64,000 nt of DNA from Sinobaca qinghaiensis (GCF_003610495.1 NZ_RAPK01000011.1:248001-312000), one strand, 5' to 3'. Numbered from the stretch's first letter, positions 42,038 to 51,470 are shown. Notes: generated by a model not told the origin, from the sequence alone. Made by a program: numbers and translations.

Positions 42038-42615
42038 TATTTATCTTCTCCTTCGTTTTCTAATGGCGTTTCTACAGGAACTGATTCAAAGATAGCTCCA
42101 CTTTCAAAGAATTCCACCAGGTTGTTAATCCAATTGTAATAGGCTACCCATTTGCTTAATTCTTTGCGCAGTTCTTCCACCTTGGCTTTCACTTCGTAAG
42201 AACCGTTATTCGCTTTTTCTATTTCATTTATTTCCTGCTGCAGTTTTTTGGCGAACATGCGGTTTTTACTGATTACTTCCCGCCAGTTTGTCGTAAAAAG
42301 GGAGATAAATGTCTGTACATAATCATTTTCCACATTATAATGCTCTTTTCTGCTTCCCTTAATATGTTCTTTTTCTGCAATGTTCAGGGCGATCATTTCA
42401 CGCATCACCTGGCTCATCCTGGTTTTGCTCATTCCAGTTGCCTCTGCCAGATCATCAAGTGTCATCGGTTCACGGTTCATATAAATGATACCGAGCAGCC
42501 TTCCTATAGTAGAAGATACACCGAATGTACTCATGTTATCGGAGATTCTGTCTCCGATTTGACGCTCTGTTTCGCTTAGCTGTGAGAGCAGTTCCGCTTC
42601 TTTTTCTACAGTCAT
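42037..42615 (-). CDS. GbsR/CudC-type MarR regulator
   Basis: 192 residues of the GbsR family: helix-turn-helix in LDDLAEATGMSKTRMSQVMREMIALNI, then the extended helical C-terminal half (FFESGAIFESVPVETP). GbsR proteins sense choline or related trimethylammonium compounds and repress osmolyte uptake or conversion genes. First in the carnitine operon and divergent from a BCCT gene, so carnitine or a derivative is the likely inducer (inference). ATG 42615 after GGGAGAG. Confidence 0.9.
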   Translation of the reverse strand: MTVEKEAELLSQLSETERQIGDRISDNMSTFGVSSTIGRLLGIIYMNREPMTLDDLAEATGMSKTRMSQVMREMIALNIAEKEHIKGSRKEHYNVENDYVQTFISLFTTNWREVISKNRMFAKKLQQEINEIEKANNGSYEVKAKVEELRKELSKWVAYYNWINNLVEFFESGAIFESVPVETPLENEGEDK

Positions 42616-42707
42616 TGTATTTACTCTCCCTCATCTGCATATCTAGTAGTTTCTGCTCATAGTTGTTACTGTATCATCTTTCTAAAAAAAGTAAAAAGCG
42701 GCTCTTC

Positions 42708-42809
42708 TATCTTATCTCCGCGATAAACCGAGGATTGATAAGATAAAACGCTGTAAACTTTGTACAATAAAAATTGCATAGATTTTATAGAGTATACGCT
42801 GTTATACGC
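42708..42809. promoter_or_regulatory. Candidate GbsR-type operators in carnitine divergent spacer
   Basis: A perfect inverted repeat TATCTTATC / GATAAGATA (42708-42716 and 42737-42745, 20 bases between) and a direct repeat TATACGC at 42793-42799 and 42803-42809 (10-bp period) lie between the regulator and the BCCT gene. Which one the regulator binds is not known. Confidence 0.45.
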
Positions 42810-42898
42810 GTTTTTCTTTTTTCAGCCTACTTCCATATACTTAAGCGAGGCTATTAAAAGAGTAGCAGCGCAAGTCTAATGAAGGAGGAATTTTGCAT

Positions 42899-44377
42899 AT
42901 GTCAAGATTCACGACGGTATTAAAAGTTTCTATTGTACTTATTATTTCTTTTCTATTATTCGGGGTCTTCTTCACTGAGCAGCTCGAATCCGGCATTACA
43001 GTAACTCAGAGTTTTTTGTTTAATCACTTTGGCTGGTACTTTCAAATATTAGTGACGGCCCTGCTGATTTTCGCCGTTTATCTGGGCTTTAGTAAATATG
43101 GAAAAATACGATTGGGGAAACCGGATGAAAAACCGGAATTCAGCAGGCTTACCTGGTTTACGATGCTGTTTTCCGCCGGTATTGGCATCGGCTTGCTGTT
43201 TTATGGGGTCAGCGAGCCAATTAGTCATTTCGCAAGCCCGCCTATCGGAGATGGAGGAGAAGCATCAGATGCAGTAACAGGTGTATCATCAACATGGCTG
43301 CACTGGGGTCTTCACGCCTGGGCCATCTATGCACTGGTAGCTCTAGCTCTTGCCCTGCAGCAGTTCCGCTACGAAGCGCCCGGCTTAATGAGCACAACGC
43401 TTCGTCCTGTTCTCGGTAAACATGCGTACGGACCGGCAGCAACGATTGTAGATATTATTGCGGTATTTGCTACGCTGTTTGGAGTAGCAGCCTCTCTTGG
43501 CCTCGGTTCCCAGCAGATTAACTCCGGTCTTCAGGCTGTATTCGGAGTACCATATAATCTCGGGGTCCAGTTTATTATTATGGCTATTATCACCGTCATT
43601 TTTGTAACATCAGCGAGCACCGGTATTCACCGTGGTATTAAATACTTAAGCAATATCAACTTATCAATAACCGGATTGTTTCTTCTATTTATGTTTATTG
43701 CCGGGCCGACACTGTTTCTTTTGAATATGTTCGCTTCCGGATTATCAGATTATATGCAGAACTTTATTGGCTGGGGACTGCGCATGAGTCCGGTTGACGC
43801 ACAGGAAGCAGACTGGACGCAGGCCTGGACCGTCTTTTATTGGGCATGGTGGATTTCCTGGACACCATTTGTCGGAATGTTTGTCGCCCGGATTTCCAGA
43901 GGGCGGACCATTCGTGAATTTATAGCAGGCGTGCTTCTTCTTCCTTCCATCGTATCGTTTTTCTGGTTCAGTACGCTGGGCGGTTCTGCTATTTTTATGG
44001 AACTGTACGATGGACGCGATGTTTCTTCGCAGTCGCTGGAGGGTGCGTTGTTTTATGTTATTGAAGCATATCCCATGAGCGGACTTATCTCCGTGCTTGC
44101 GATATTCGTTATTACCATCTTTTTTGTAACCACTGCCGATTCAGCTACATTTGTTCTCGGCATGCAGACTACAGGAGGCAGCCTGAACCCGCCGACCTCT
44201 ATTAAAATTATGTGGGGCGTGTTCTTTGTGACCGTCACCGCGGTTCTATTGGTTGTAGGAGGGCTGAATGCATTTCAGACTTCCATTGTCGTCAGTGCCC
44301 TGCCTCTCTCGATCATTATTATTTTAATGTGCATCGGCATTATGAAAACATTAATCAGTGAACACAAGCAGAATTAA
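42899..44377 (+). CDS. BCCT-family transporter (probable carnitine/betaine uptake)
   Basis: 492 residues, twelve membrane helices. BCCT signatures: LHWGLHAWAIYALVALALA and the substrate-site tryptophan motif FYWAWWISWTPFVGMFVARISRGRTIREF. ATG 42899 behind AAGGAGG (TTG 42893 also possible). As it is divergent from the carnitine catabolic genes and shares their spacer, carnitine or glycine betaine is the likely substrate; the exact one cannot be read from sequence. Terminated by a strong hairpin. Confidence 0.92.
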   Translation: MSRFTTVLKVSIVLIISFLLFGVFFTEQLESGITVTQSFLFNHFGWYFQILVTALLIFAVYLGFSKYGKIRLGKPDEKPEFSRLTWFTMLFSAGIGIGLLFYGVSEPISHFASPPIGDGGEASDAVTGVSSTWLHWGLHAWAIYALVALALALQQFRYEAPGLMSTTLRPVLGKHAYGPAATIVDIIAVFATLFGVAASLGLGSQQINSGLQAVFGVPYNLGVQFIIMAIITVIFVTSASTGIHRGIKYLSNINLSITGLFLLFMFIAGPTLFLLNMFASGLSDYMQNFIGWGLRMSPVDAQEADWTQAWTVFYWAWWISWTPFVGMFVARISRGRTIREFIAGVLLLPSIVSFFWFSTLGGSAIFMELYDGRDVSSQSLEGALFYVIEAYPMSGLISVLAIFVITIFFVTTADSATFVLGMQTTGGSLNPPTSIKIMWGVFFVTVTAVLLVVGGLNAFQTSIVVSALPLSIIIILMCIGIMKTLISEHKQN

Positions 44378-44383
44378 AAAAAG

Positions 44384-44411
44384 CCCTTTTTTCCTGACCT
44401 GGAAAAAAGGG
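44384..44411. terminator. Bidirectional terminator
   Basis: CCCTTTTTTCC/GGAAAAAAGGG stem with A and T runs, between convergent BCCT and GGDEF-EAL genes. Confidence 0.88.
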
Positions 44412-44421
44412 TTTTTTTCTT

Positions 44422-46680
44422 TTATAAAGCTTTACTGCCATGCTGGCTTAAAAAATGCTCTATTTCCAGCACAGTTAACGGCTTTGAAAATAAGTAACCC
44501 TGGGCGGTATCGCATTCATAGGCCGCAAGGGCATCCAGCTGTACTTCTTCTTCTACCCCTTCTGCTACGACTTCGAGCTGAAGGTGGCGTCCAATATCTA
44601 TAATTGCTTTAACCAGGGATTGTTCTTTTACTCCGCTTAAATCATCAATAAAGGATTTATCGATTTTAATTGTATCAATAGGAAGAGTTTTCAATACGTG
44701 AAACGAAGAATAACCTGTTCCAAAATCATCCAGCGCTACCCGGACACCATGGGCACGAAGCGCATCAAATATAACAGAAGTTGCGTCCACATCCTGCATG
44801 ATCGATTCGGTAATTTCAATTTCGAGCTGCTCCGGGGCCAGTTTTGATTTTTCCAGTGCTTCTCGTATCATCGTCAAAACGTCCCCATATTTTATTTGAT
44901 GAACCGAAACATTAACAGCCATTGTCCCTTGAAATATCCCATTTCGCTTCCACGTCTGCGCCTGACGGCAGGCTTCATTCATTACCCAGCTTCCTAATAA
45001 CTTAATAAAACCTGATTCTTCTGCTATCGGAATGAATTCATAAGGGGAGACACTCCCCAGTTTTCGATTATTCCAGCGCAGCAATGCTTCCATACCGCAG
45101 ACTTCCAGCGTCTGGACATTTATTTTCGGTTGATAATGCAGCGTGAATTCGTGTCTGATCAGCCCCTGCCGCAGCTCGCTTTCAATAATCATTTTACGGC
45201 TTAGCTTCTTGTGAAGTTTTTCATCATAAAATACAAAAGCATTTCTTCCATTCTCTTTTGCCGCATACATAGCGGCATCAGCACTTTTCAACAGGGAGTC
45301 ACTGTCTCTGCTCGTAGACGGATAGCAGCTGATACCAATACTTGGGGTGATCGATATGCGCTGTCCTGCTATTAAATACGGTTTGCTGAACGCTTTTTTT
45401 ACCTGGGCTGCAGCTTCTAGAGCTTTGTTTCCTCGGACATCATCCACTATAATGACAAATTCATCACCGCCTAAACGATAAATATCATAGGGTAGACCAT
45501 TCTTCAGGCGGTAAGCAGTTTCCATCAATACCTCATCACCTACATGATGGCCGAGTGAATCATTAATTACTTTAAACCGATCAATATCAAACAATAGCAG
45601 CGACAGTTCCGTTTTCTCTTTTCTGGCAACTGCCACTGCCTTATCTACATTTATTTTAAAGCTCGTACGGTTATAAATTCCTGTAAGAGAATCATAATAC
45701 GCCAGGTGCCGGTATTCTTGTATAAGATTTGAATTTTTTTTGTTCATAATATAATTTCTGCCGACAAATAGCAGTAGGATGATTCCGATAGATACACTGA
45801 GTATATTTATGCGCCATTCGTAGCTGTTAAATGTGAATAGTATAAGTAGAGTAATTCCTGCTGCTGGAAAAAGGATGAACGGCTGCTTTATGTCTGTCCG
45901 TATCATCCAGTTGTGTTCCCACAACCCTATTTTCTCGTATGTAGCTGCCACGCCCAGCAAAATAATCGCTGCCAGCCAAAAGACATCATTAAAATTGCCC
46001 GGACTCACTGCAACCCCCACTATTTCAAGGTAAGCGGCATGAAAATCACCAACACTTTGAAAGCTGAACGCGGCAATGAGTATACATACTACCGCGATAT
46101 CACGTTTTGCTTTTAATAAATAAACAAGATAGCCCGCAGCAAACAGCAGAGTACTATTAATTAATAAAAAAGAAAGGTTTATTACACTGTTTATAATGGA
46201 ATAATCGAACAGCTCTAAAGCTAGTGCTGTAAAGAAATGTCCTATTATCGCTGTCGATACAATCATAAACACGCTCACGTTAAACATATGAATAGATATC
46301 ACCGGTTCGCGGCTGACAATAAAAAGCTGGTATAAAAGCGCGCAAAGAAACAAAATGTAAGACGCCAGCCACAATACATCAGCCAACGAGGGAGGAAATG
46401 CAGATATGCCTATTAATGCAGCAGCCAGCCAGATGCCATTTGCGGCACCATTCGCGGCAATTCCTCTGTTTATCCATTTCCAAAATACGCGGCGGTGGCC
46501 CGAGGAGTTATTAATTGTCCTGCTTATCTGAATAAAAGCCCACAAAGCCCCTCCAACAGCAAAAAGGCTGGTACCTACCGCTTCTATATTGTCGGATTCT
46601 TTATATAAGAGTACCCACAGAGCTGAGCCAATAACCCATAACATGATGAATATGGCATTCTTTTTTTTATTTATTTTCAT
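44422..46680 (-). CDS. Membrane GGDEF-EAL protein (dual cyclic-di-GMP enzyme)
   Basis: 752 residues: an N-terminal membrane region of roughly nine helices (about 1-305), a GGDEF domain (motif RLGGDEFVII) and an EAL domain (MEALLRWNN, AVNVSVHQI, LDDFGTGYSSFH, VAEGVEEEVQ). Both active-site signatures are intact, so it could synthesise or degrade cyclic di-GMP; no RxxD inhibition site is visible before GGDEF. The membrane part has no named sensor domain that I recognise. Confidence 0.92.
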   Translation of the reverse strand: MKINKKKNAIFIMLWVIGSALWVLLYKESDNIEAVGTSLFAVGGALWAFIQISRTINNSSGHRRVFWKWINRGIAANGAANGIWLAAALIGISAFPPSLADVLWLASYILFLCALLYQLFIVSREPVISIHMFNVSVFMIVSTAIIGHFFTALALELFDYSIINSVINLSFLLINSTLLFAAGYLVYLLKAKRDIAVVCILIAAFSFQSVGDFHAAYLEIVGVAVSPGNFNDVFWLAAIILLGVAATYEKIGLWEHNWMIRTDIKQPFILFPAAGITLLILFTFNSYEWRINILSVSIGIILLLFVGRNYIMNKKNSNLIQEYRHLAYYDSLTGIYNRTSFKINVDKAVAVARKEKTELSLLLFDIDRFKVINDSLGHHVGDEVLMETAYRLKNGLPYDIYRLGGDEFVIIVDDVRGNKALEAAAQVKKAFSKPYLIAGQRISITPSIGISCYPSTSRDSDSLLKSADAAMYAAKENGRNAFVFYDEKLHKKLSRKMIIESELRQGLIRHEFTLHYQPKINVQTLEVCGMEALLRWNNRKLGSVSPYEFIPIAEESGFIKLLGSWVMNEACRQAQTWKRNGIFQGTMAVNVSVHQIKYGDVLTMIREALEKSKLAPEQLEIEITESIMQDVDATSVIFDALRAHGVRVALDDFGTGYSSFHVLKTLPIDTIKIDKSFIDDLSGVKEQSLVKAIIDIGRHLQLEVVAEGVEEEVQLDALAAYECDTAQGYLFSKPLTVLEIEHFLSQHGSKAL

Positions 46681-46872
46681 TAGTCGTCCTCCAGGCGGTC
46701 ACGTAGTTCTATTGAACTATATATACCTTCTACTATACAATAAATCCGCACATTTCGTATGAATTATTTTAATGAAACACCGAAAAAATATCAGGCTTCT
46801 TTTCCTTCAGTGTAAATTTTTTGTTATACTAATCTTCTGTGTCAAATTGTGACAAGAAAGGAGCCTGCGCTC

Positions 46873-47724
46873 ATGAAAAATATATTGTTTATTGTTATCG
46901 GTACGCTGCTGTTTGCGATTTCCGTCACACAGCTTGCTATGCCAAACTCCATTGCAGAAGGGGGCATTATCGGAGCGGCATTATTAATTTATTTTGCTAC
47001 CGGCTTAACGCCAAGTATCTCGACCCCGGTTATATTCCTTCTGCTTCTCGGTGTCAGCTTCAGGTACCTGCCCCGTCACATGGTCTATAAGACCATTTTT
47101 AATGTGTTTTTATTGTCATTTTTCATTTGGCTGCTCGAAGGGGTGTACGCCGTACCGATGGAAGACACGCTTCTCGCTGCTATTTTTGCAGGTATTATTA
47201 CGGGAATTGGCTTCGGCTTCATTTTCCAGGCAGGAAGCTCGGTAGGAGGAACTTCTATTATCGCCCGGGTTCTTCATCACCAGCGCGGCTGGGATTTAAC
47301 AGGTACCACATTGGTACTCGATGCCGCCGTTGTTATTATCGGCATTTTTATTATCGGTCCTGTATTTACTATGTATACGCTGATTACACTTTATATTGGA
47401 AAAGTTGTAACCGACTATGTACTAGGCGGTTTTGATTCTAAAAAAGCTATTAATATCATTTCTCCCTATTCAGAAGAAATATCCCAACGTATTACAACAG
47501 AGCTTGCCGCAAGCGCCACTGTTTTTGATGCTTACGGTGAATATTCCAAAGAACAGCGGAGAGCGCTTTATGTGATCATACCAACGCACCGCCTGCTTCG
47601 TTTCAAACGAGCTATTAAAGAAATTGATCCTAATGCGTTTATTGTTGTTCATAACGTAAAGGATGTTTCCGGGGGAACCTTCTCTATCCCGCATGAATCC
47701 CATAACGCTGTGTCTAATGAATAA
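46873..47724 (+). CDS. YitT-family membrane protein
   Basis: 283 residues: five to six membrane helices with the YitT pattern (PNSIAEGGIIGAALLIYFATG; GIITGIGFGFIFQAGSSVGGTSIIARVLHH) and a cytoplasmic DUF2179 C-terminus (RRALYVIIPTHRLLRFKRAIKEIDPNAFIVVHNVKDVSGG). ATG 46873 after AAAGGAG; the upstream start at 46849 lacks a site. Function unproven; the C-terminal domain looks like a nucleotide- or ligand-sensing ACT/PII-like fold. The region before it holds a short TGTCA/TGACA inverted repeat. Confidence 0.9.
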   Translation: MKNILFIVIGTLLFAISVTQLAMPNSIAEGGIIGAALLIYFATGLTPSISTPVIFLLLLGVSFRYLPRHMVYKTIFNVFLLSFFIWLLEGVYAVPMEDTLLAAIFAGIITGIGFGFIFQAGSSVGGTSIIARVLHHQRGWDLTGTTLVLDAAVVIIGIFIIGPVFTMYTLITLYIGKVVTDYVLGGFDSKKAINIISPYSEEISQRITTELAASATVFDAYGEYSKEQRRALYVIIPTHRLLRFKRAIKEIDPNAFIVVHNVKDVSGGTFSIPHESHNAVSNE

Positions 47725-47770
47725 CGAACAATGATAGGCGGTATGTATAGATCTTCAATATTCTGTAAAA

Positions 47771-47804
47771 AGAAGAGAGCGCCCGGTCCTTGGCGCTCTC
47801 TTCT
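47771..47804. terminator. Bidirectional terminator
   Basis: AGAAGAGAGCGCC/GGCGCTCTCTTCT perfect stem followed by T on both strands. Confidence 0.9.
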
Positions 47805-47807
47805 TTT

Positions 47808-48824
47808 TTATACCATATCTTTTATAGCCGGCCGGGATGCTTTTTTATGATGATACATATTTTCATCTGCGGTTTTATAAAGCTCCCTAAAACTTCGGCT
47901 TTTTGGAGATACAAAAAGCATACCAATTGACGTAGTTAAAGCTATGCCTATCGTTTCCCCTGCCTGCGCCACAATCGTTTCCACCTTTTGCTGTTCCGCT
48001 TCCAGGTTTACTGCATGGGGCAGATATAAAATAAACTCATCCCCGCCGATCCGTCCTACAATCGCTGTATCCGGCAGTTCTCTTTTTAATCCGCTGCCCA
48101 CCTGCTGCAGAACTTTATCACCCGTATGATGCCCCAGGTTATCATTTATCTGCTTAAATTGATTCAAATCCATTACGGCAAAAATGCCTCTTTTCGGACG
48201 TCTGTTGCCCCATGCCTTTAAAAATCCTTCGCGATTATACAGCCCGGTTAAATAATCCGTGTAAACTTTCTCCTTTAGATTGCTGAATGTTTTCTCATAA
48301 TGATGAAGCGCATAGGAAATAAGAAATCCCCCCGCAATTGTTAACATGTTGACTCCAATAATACTAAGCGGGAGAATAAAATCGCCGGATTCCGGAAACA
48401 GAAAAATCCCGCTGAACAGTACGGTATTTCCATATATCAGGGCCCCGGCTGTATTTAATAACAGCGAACCGGACAGGGCATACAAAATCAGCGGAATACC
48501 CGCAAAATAAAATATCGGACTTTCCCACCCGCCGGTTCCAAATATAGTGGCGCTCCACCAGATAAATGCGAGGATCAGATATAGGCTTAACATTCCTGTG
48601 CTCTGCTTATCGATTGTATGTTTAATTACAAAAACACCTGCACAGACAAAAATAGTCCAGGCTGCCATAACAGCCGGTGGAAAAGCAATAAGATAAATGC
48701 TGTCCCAAATAAGCAGCAGGGCAAACAGCATATACATACCATAAAGCGATCGAATGTATCCTTTTTTTTGGAACAGCTTTATACTGTAAAGCGCTCCCGG
48801 GGCCAGCCTGTTAAGCTTCAGCAT
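47808..48824 (-). CDS. Membrane diguanylate cyclase
   Basis: About 338 residues: six hydrophobic segments (about 25-190) and a C-terminal GGDEF domain (DLNQFKQINDNLGHHTGDKVL, then GRIGGDEFILYLP). The catalytic motif is intact and no canonical RxxD inhibitory site is present. ATG 48824 has GGATGGTG upstream; ATG 48836 is an in-frame alternative. The start lies inside the end of the EAL-domain gene, so the two are translationally linked. Confidence 0.9.
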   Translation of the reverse strand: MLKLNRLAPGALYSIKLFQKKGYIRSLYGMYMLFALLLIWDSIYLIAFPPAVMAAWTIFVCAGVFVIKHTIDKQSTGMLSLYLILAFIWWSATIFGTGGWESPIFYFAGIPLILYALSGSLLLNTAGALIYGNTVLFSGIFLFPESGDFILPLSIIGVNMLTIAGGFLISYALHHYEKTFSNLKEKVYTDYLTGLYNREGFLKAWGNRRPKRGIFAVMDLNQFKQINDNLGHHTGDKVLQQVGSGLKRELPDTAIVGRIGGDEFILYLPHAVNLEAEQQKVETIVAQAGETIGIALTTSIGMLFVSPKSRSFRELYKTADENMYHHKKASRPAIKDMV

Positions 48825-49866
48825 GGTAGGCACCATCCAGTTGAACTACTGGAATTTCATTTGGCCTGGCAAAATAGTATCCCTGAAAAAGCTCGTATCC
48901 CATATTGGAAAGATACTCAATATCTTCAATATGCTCAACTCCTTCAGCGAGCGGTGTTGCTTTCAGATGGTGGGCAATGTGAATAACAGAGAGCGCCACG
49001 TTTTGTTTTGCAGGATCACTGCTGACGCCGTCCGCAAATTCCCTGGCCAATTTAACAAAATGGGGTTCCAGGCTGGCAAGCTTTTTTAAATCGTTTGCTC
49101 CGGTGCCTACATCATCCAGCGCATATTTGAAGCCGTGTTTCCGGTAAAAATTCAGTATATTTTTCAAATGATTAATATCCTTCACTTCATCGCTTTCCAC
49201 TACTTCAAATACTACCTGCTCCGGTCTGACGCCAATCTGCTTGATCAGTTCAAAGGTTGTGGCAAGACAGTGTTCCGGCACATAAATAGCCGTTGGTATA
49301 AAATTAATAAAAATAAGCTGGTTCATTTTTACAGCAGCTGCATTTTTCACAGCTTCCATCCGGCAGGCTCTGTCTAACGCAAATAAACGATTTCTGGACC
49401 GCGCTGCTTCGAAGAGCTTAAATGGAGGAATAATTTCTCCCTGCGTATTCACTCCCCGTGACAGCAGTTCATGCCCTATGACAGAAGCTTTTTTATTTTT
49501 TATTTCTACAATAGGCTGAAAATGTGTTCGGATCGCCTTTTTTTCAATCACTTTATCGATCCAGGCGGTCTGCTGTTCGGAACGAAGTTCAGTTATATTC
49601 ATTTTTTGCTCCTGGTCATCCGGCAGCTCTGCTTCGTTTGTATGTACAAAATAGACAGAATCCGCTGGATAATGGGCTTCCAAATAATCAAGTAAGTCAA
49701 ATAGAATATGCTCCAGCGTCCAGAAAGCTCTTCTATTTAATATCGCCCATTCCTCTTCCGGGTAGTCTAGAAAATAAGATGAAAGAGCTTCTATATTTTG
49801 TCCATCTTCAAATATGGCTGTATAACCTTTTTGCTTTATAACACAGATATCGCATGATTTGATCAT
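48811..49866 (-). CDS. EAL-domain cyclic-di-GMP phosphodiesterase
   Basis: 351 residues: a short N-terminal region of about 90 residues, then an EAL domain. The signature reads GHELLSR (ELL instead of EAL) but the catalytic ligands look intact: the Glu, the Asn of FINFIP, FEVVES, the Asp pair in YALDDVGTG, the Lys of FVKLAREF, AEGVE and FQGY. It is therefore probably active. ATG 49866 behind GGGGGGAAAG. It is cotranscribed with, and overlaps, an opposing diguanylate cyclase. Confidence 0.88.
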   Translation of the reverse strand: MIKSCDICVIKQKGYTAIFEDGQNIEALSSYFLDYPEEEWAILNRRAFWTLEHILFDLLDYLEAHYPADSVYFVHTNEAELPDDQEQKMNITELRSEQQTAWIDKVIEKKAIRTHFQPIVEIKNKKASVIGHELLSRGVNTQGEIIPPFKLFEAARSRNRLFALDRACRMEAVKNAAAVKMNQLIFINFIPTAIYVPEHCLATTFELIKQIGVRPEQVVFEVVESDEVKDINHLKNILNFYRKHGFKYALDDVGTGANDLKKLASLEPHFVKLAREFADGVSSDPAKQNVALSVIHIAHHLKATPLAEGVEHIEDIEYLSNMGYELFQGYYFARPNEIPVVQLDGAYHAEA

Positions 49867-49970
49867 GTCTTTCCCCCCTGGCATAGTATCACTGTCTATA
49901 TCGGTACATTCCCGTTGATTTTATAGTCTGTTTCAAAACTATGCGCTGCATCTATTAATGGCATAAAAAA

Positions 49971-50016
49971 ATCCCCTTCCAGCAGAAAGGAGTAATCTCT
50001 CTGCCGGAAAGGGAAT
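49971..50016 (-). terminator. Terminator of the 33-aa gene
   Basis: Imperfect ATCCCCTTCCAGCAGA stem with its partner, followed by seven T on the minus strand. Confidence 0.75.
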
Positions 50017-50033
50017 GTCTTTGTATTTTTTGA

Positions 50034-50135
50034 TCAGCGGAAATCCTTTGTATCATCGATGCTTTCACTAATAAGCCTATACCCTACTAGAGAAGCTATA
50101 ACAAGAAGAATACTAATTATTGTGCAGTTTTTCAT
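50034..50135 (-). CDS. 33-aa single-helix membrane protein
   Basis: ATG 50135 behind GGAGGGA; 33 residues with one membrane helix (CTIISILLVIASLVGYRLI) and an acidic/basic tail (SESIDDTKDFR). It has its own terminator 18 bases past the stop and is 41 bases downstream of the NADH dehydrogenase stop, so it may be the second gene of that transcript. Not recognised. Confidence 0.6.
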   Translation of the reverse strand: MKNCTIISILLVIASLVGYRLISESIDDTKDFR

Positions 50136-50176
50136 ACAAGCGTCCCTCCTTTTCAGTTAAAATCCGATTCGTTTAT

Positions 50177-51388
50177 TTAAAAGGGGCGTACTTTTCCTTT
50201 TTTCAATACGAGTTTTGCTCCGCCAACAAGATAAAGAGAGCGGTTATCGATTACTTTCTTCATGGCAGCTGCTTTCTTTCCGGTTAATTTATAGCCGGAG
50301 AAAATGCTGCCGATTCCATCTGAATGGCCAAGGGAAGCAACCGTTCCTTTGTTATCAAAAACAAAGTTTTTAAGAGGTTCTTTTTTCATTAAAGCGATAA
50401 TGTTATCCGCTACATAATCAGCTTCCTGCATGGCAAGCTGTGCGGTAGGAGCATATGGACGGTCGCCTTCGTTGTCCCATACCCATGAACAGTCTCCGAT
50501 AACAAATAGATCTTCTTCATCCGGCATGCGAAGGTCCGGATTTACGTTCACTTTTCCTTTAACCATGTCAAAGCCTGATTTTTCAAGGATAGGGCTTCCT
50601 TTTACGCCGCCTGTCCAAACGATAGTACCTGCTTTAACCAGTTCTTTTTCCTCTCCGATAATAAATCCTTCCGGAGTACATTCTTTAATCGGTGCCGCCA
50701 TTCTTATTTCAACTCCGCGCTCTTCAAGCGCCTCTCTGGCATAAGTGGACAAATCCTGCTCAAACATTGGAAGAATAGAAGGAGCTGCTTCAATATTGAT
50801 GATTTTCACCTTGCTGCGGTCAATATCATATTTTCTGCAGAGCTGCGGTACTTTATCAGCAAGCTCTCCTACAAACTCTATACCTGTAAAGCCTGCGCCG
50901 CCGACGAGAATATTCAAGCTGTCCGGGTCTGCATTTTCTTCATTGTTAAACTTGGCAAACTGGTATTCAATATGCTCACTGATCAGACGGCTGGAATCGA
51001 TGTCTTCAATAGCAAATGCATTTTCACCCATGCCTTTGATTCCGAAATCATTTGATTTCCAGCCAAGGGCTACAACTAGATAATCATACGTAATATCGCC
51101 ATTTTCCAGAACGACGCGTTTTTCGTCTTTTTTGATTTCTACTACGGTATCATACACAAGCGTGGCTTTATTCGGGTTGATAACATCGCTTATCATAACG
51201 CGGGCGTCATTTGGGGAAATAGTTCCTGCCGCCACTTCGTGCAACCATGTTGCTTCATAATGGTAGTTATGCTTATTGACCAGGACTACTTCCGCCTGTT
51301 CAGGAGACAATTTCTGAATTAGTTTTTTTGCAGTCGTAAGTCCAGCGTGGCCGGCTCCAAGAACGACTATTTTTGGTTTGGTGCTCAT
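50177..51388 (-). CDS. ndh: Type II NADH dehydrogenase (NDH-2)
   Basis: 403 residues, two-dinucleotide-binding flavoprotein. FAD motif IVVLGAGHAGLTTAKKL, NADH motif LVGGAGFTGIEFVGEL, and the terminal membrane-binding region GAKLVLKKGKVRPF, as in B. subtilis YumB/Ndh; quinone-site QLAMQEA is also present. It oxidises NADH and reduces menaquinone without pumping protons. ATG 51388 after GGGTGG; the upstream frame overlaps the leader. A Rex-like box and a terminator-like leader hairpin lie upstream. Confidence 0.9.
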   Translation of the reverse strand: MSTKPKIVVLGAGHAGLTTAKKLIQKLSPEQAEVVLVNKHNYHYEATWLHEVAAGTISPNDARVMISDVINPNKATLVYDTVVEIKKDEKRVVLENGDITYDYLVVALGWKSNDFGIKGMGENAFAIEDIDSSRLISEHIEYQFAKFNNEENADPDSLNILVGGAGFTGIEFVGELADKVPQLCRKYDIDRSKVKIINIEAAPSILPMFEQDLSTYAREALEERGVEIRMAAPIKECTPEGFIIGEEKELVKAGTIVWTGGVKGSPILEKSGFDMVKGKVNVNPDLRMPDEEDLFVIGDCSWVWDNEGDRPYAPTAQLAMQEADYVADNIIALMKKEPLKNFVFDNKGTVASLGHSDGIGSIFSGYKLTGKKAAAMKKVIDNRSLYLVGGAKLVLKKGKVRPF

Positions 51389-51423
51389 TATTTCATTCCA
51401 CCCTTCATTTTTTACAATAAAAA

Positions 51424-51448
51424 AAGCATATAACGTTGTTGTATGCTT
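51424..51448 (-). terminator. Terminator-like hairpin in the ndh leader
   Basis: The minus strand reads AAGCATA, a partly paired internal AAC/GTT, TATGCTT, then a T run, only about 35 bases before the ndh start codon. No gene ends just upstream, so this is a candidate attenuator. Confidence 0.55.
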
Positions 51449-51470
51449 CCTACACAAAGACCATCGTGCT

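Noticed and set aside
46838-46854. TGTCA/TGACA inverted repeat before yitT as a CRP/FNR site
   Set aside because: The arm order and the 5-bp spacing differ from TGTGA-N6-TCACA and it abuts the ribosome site.
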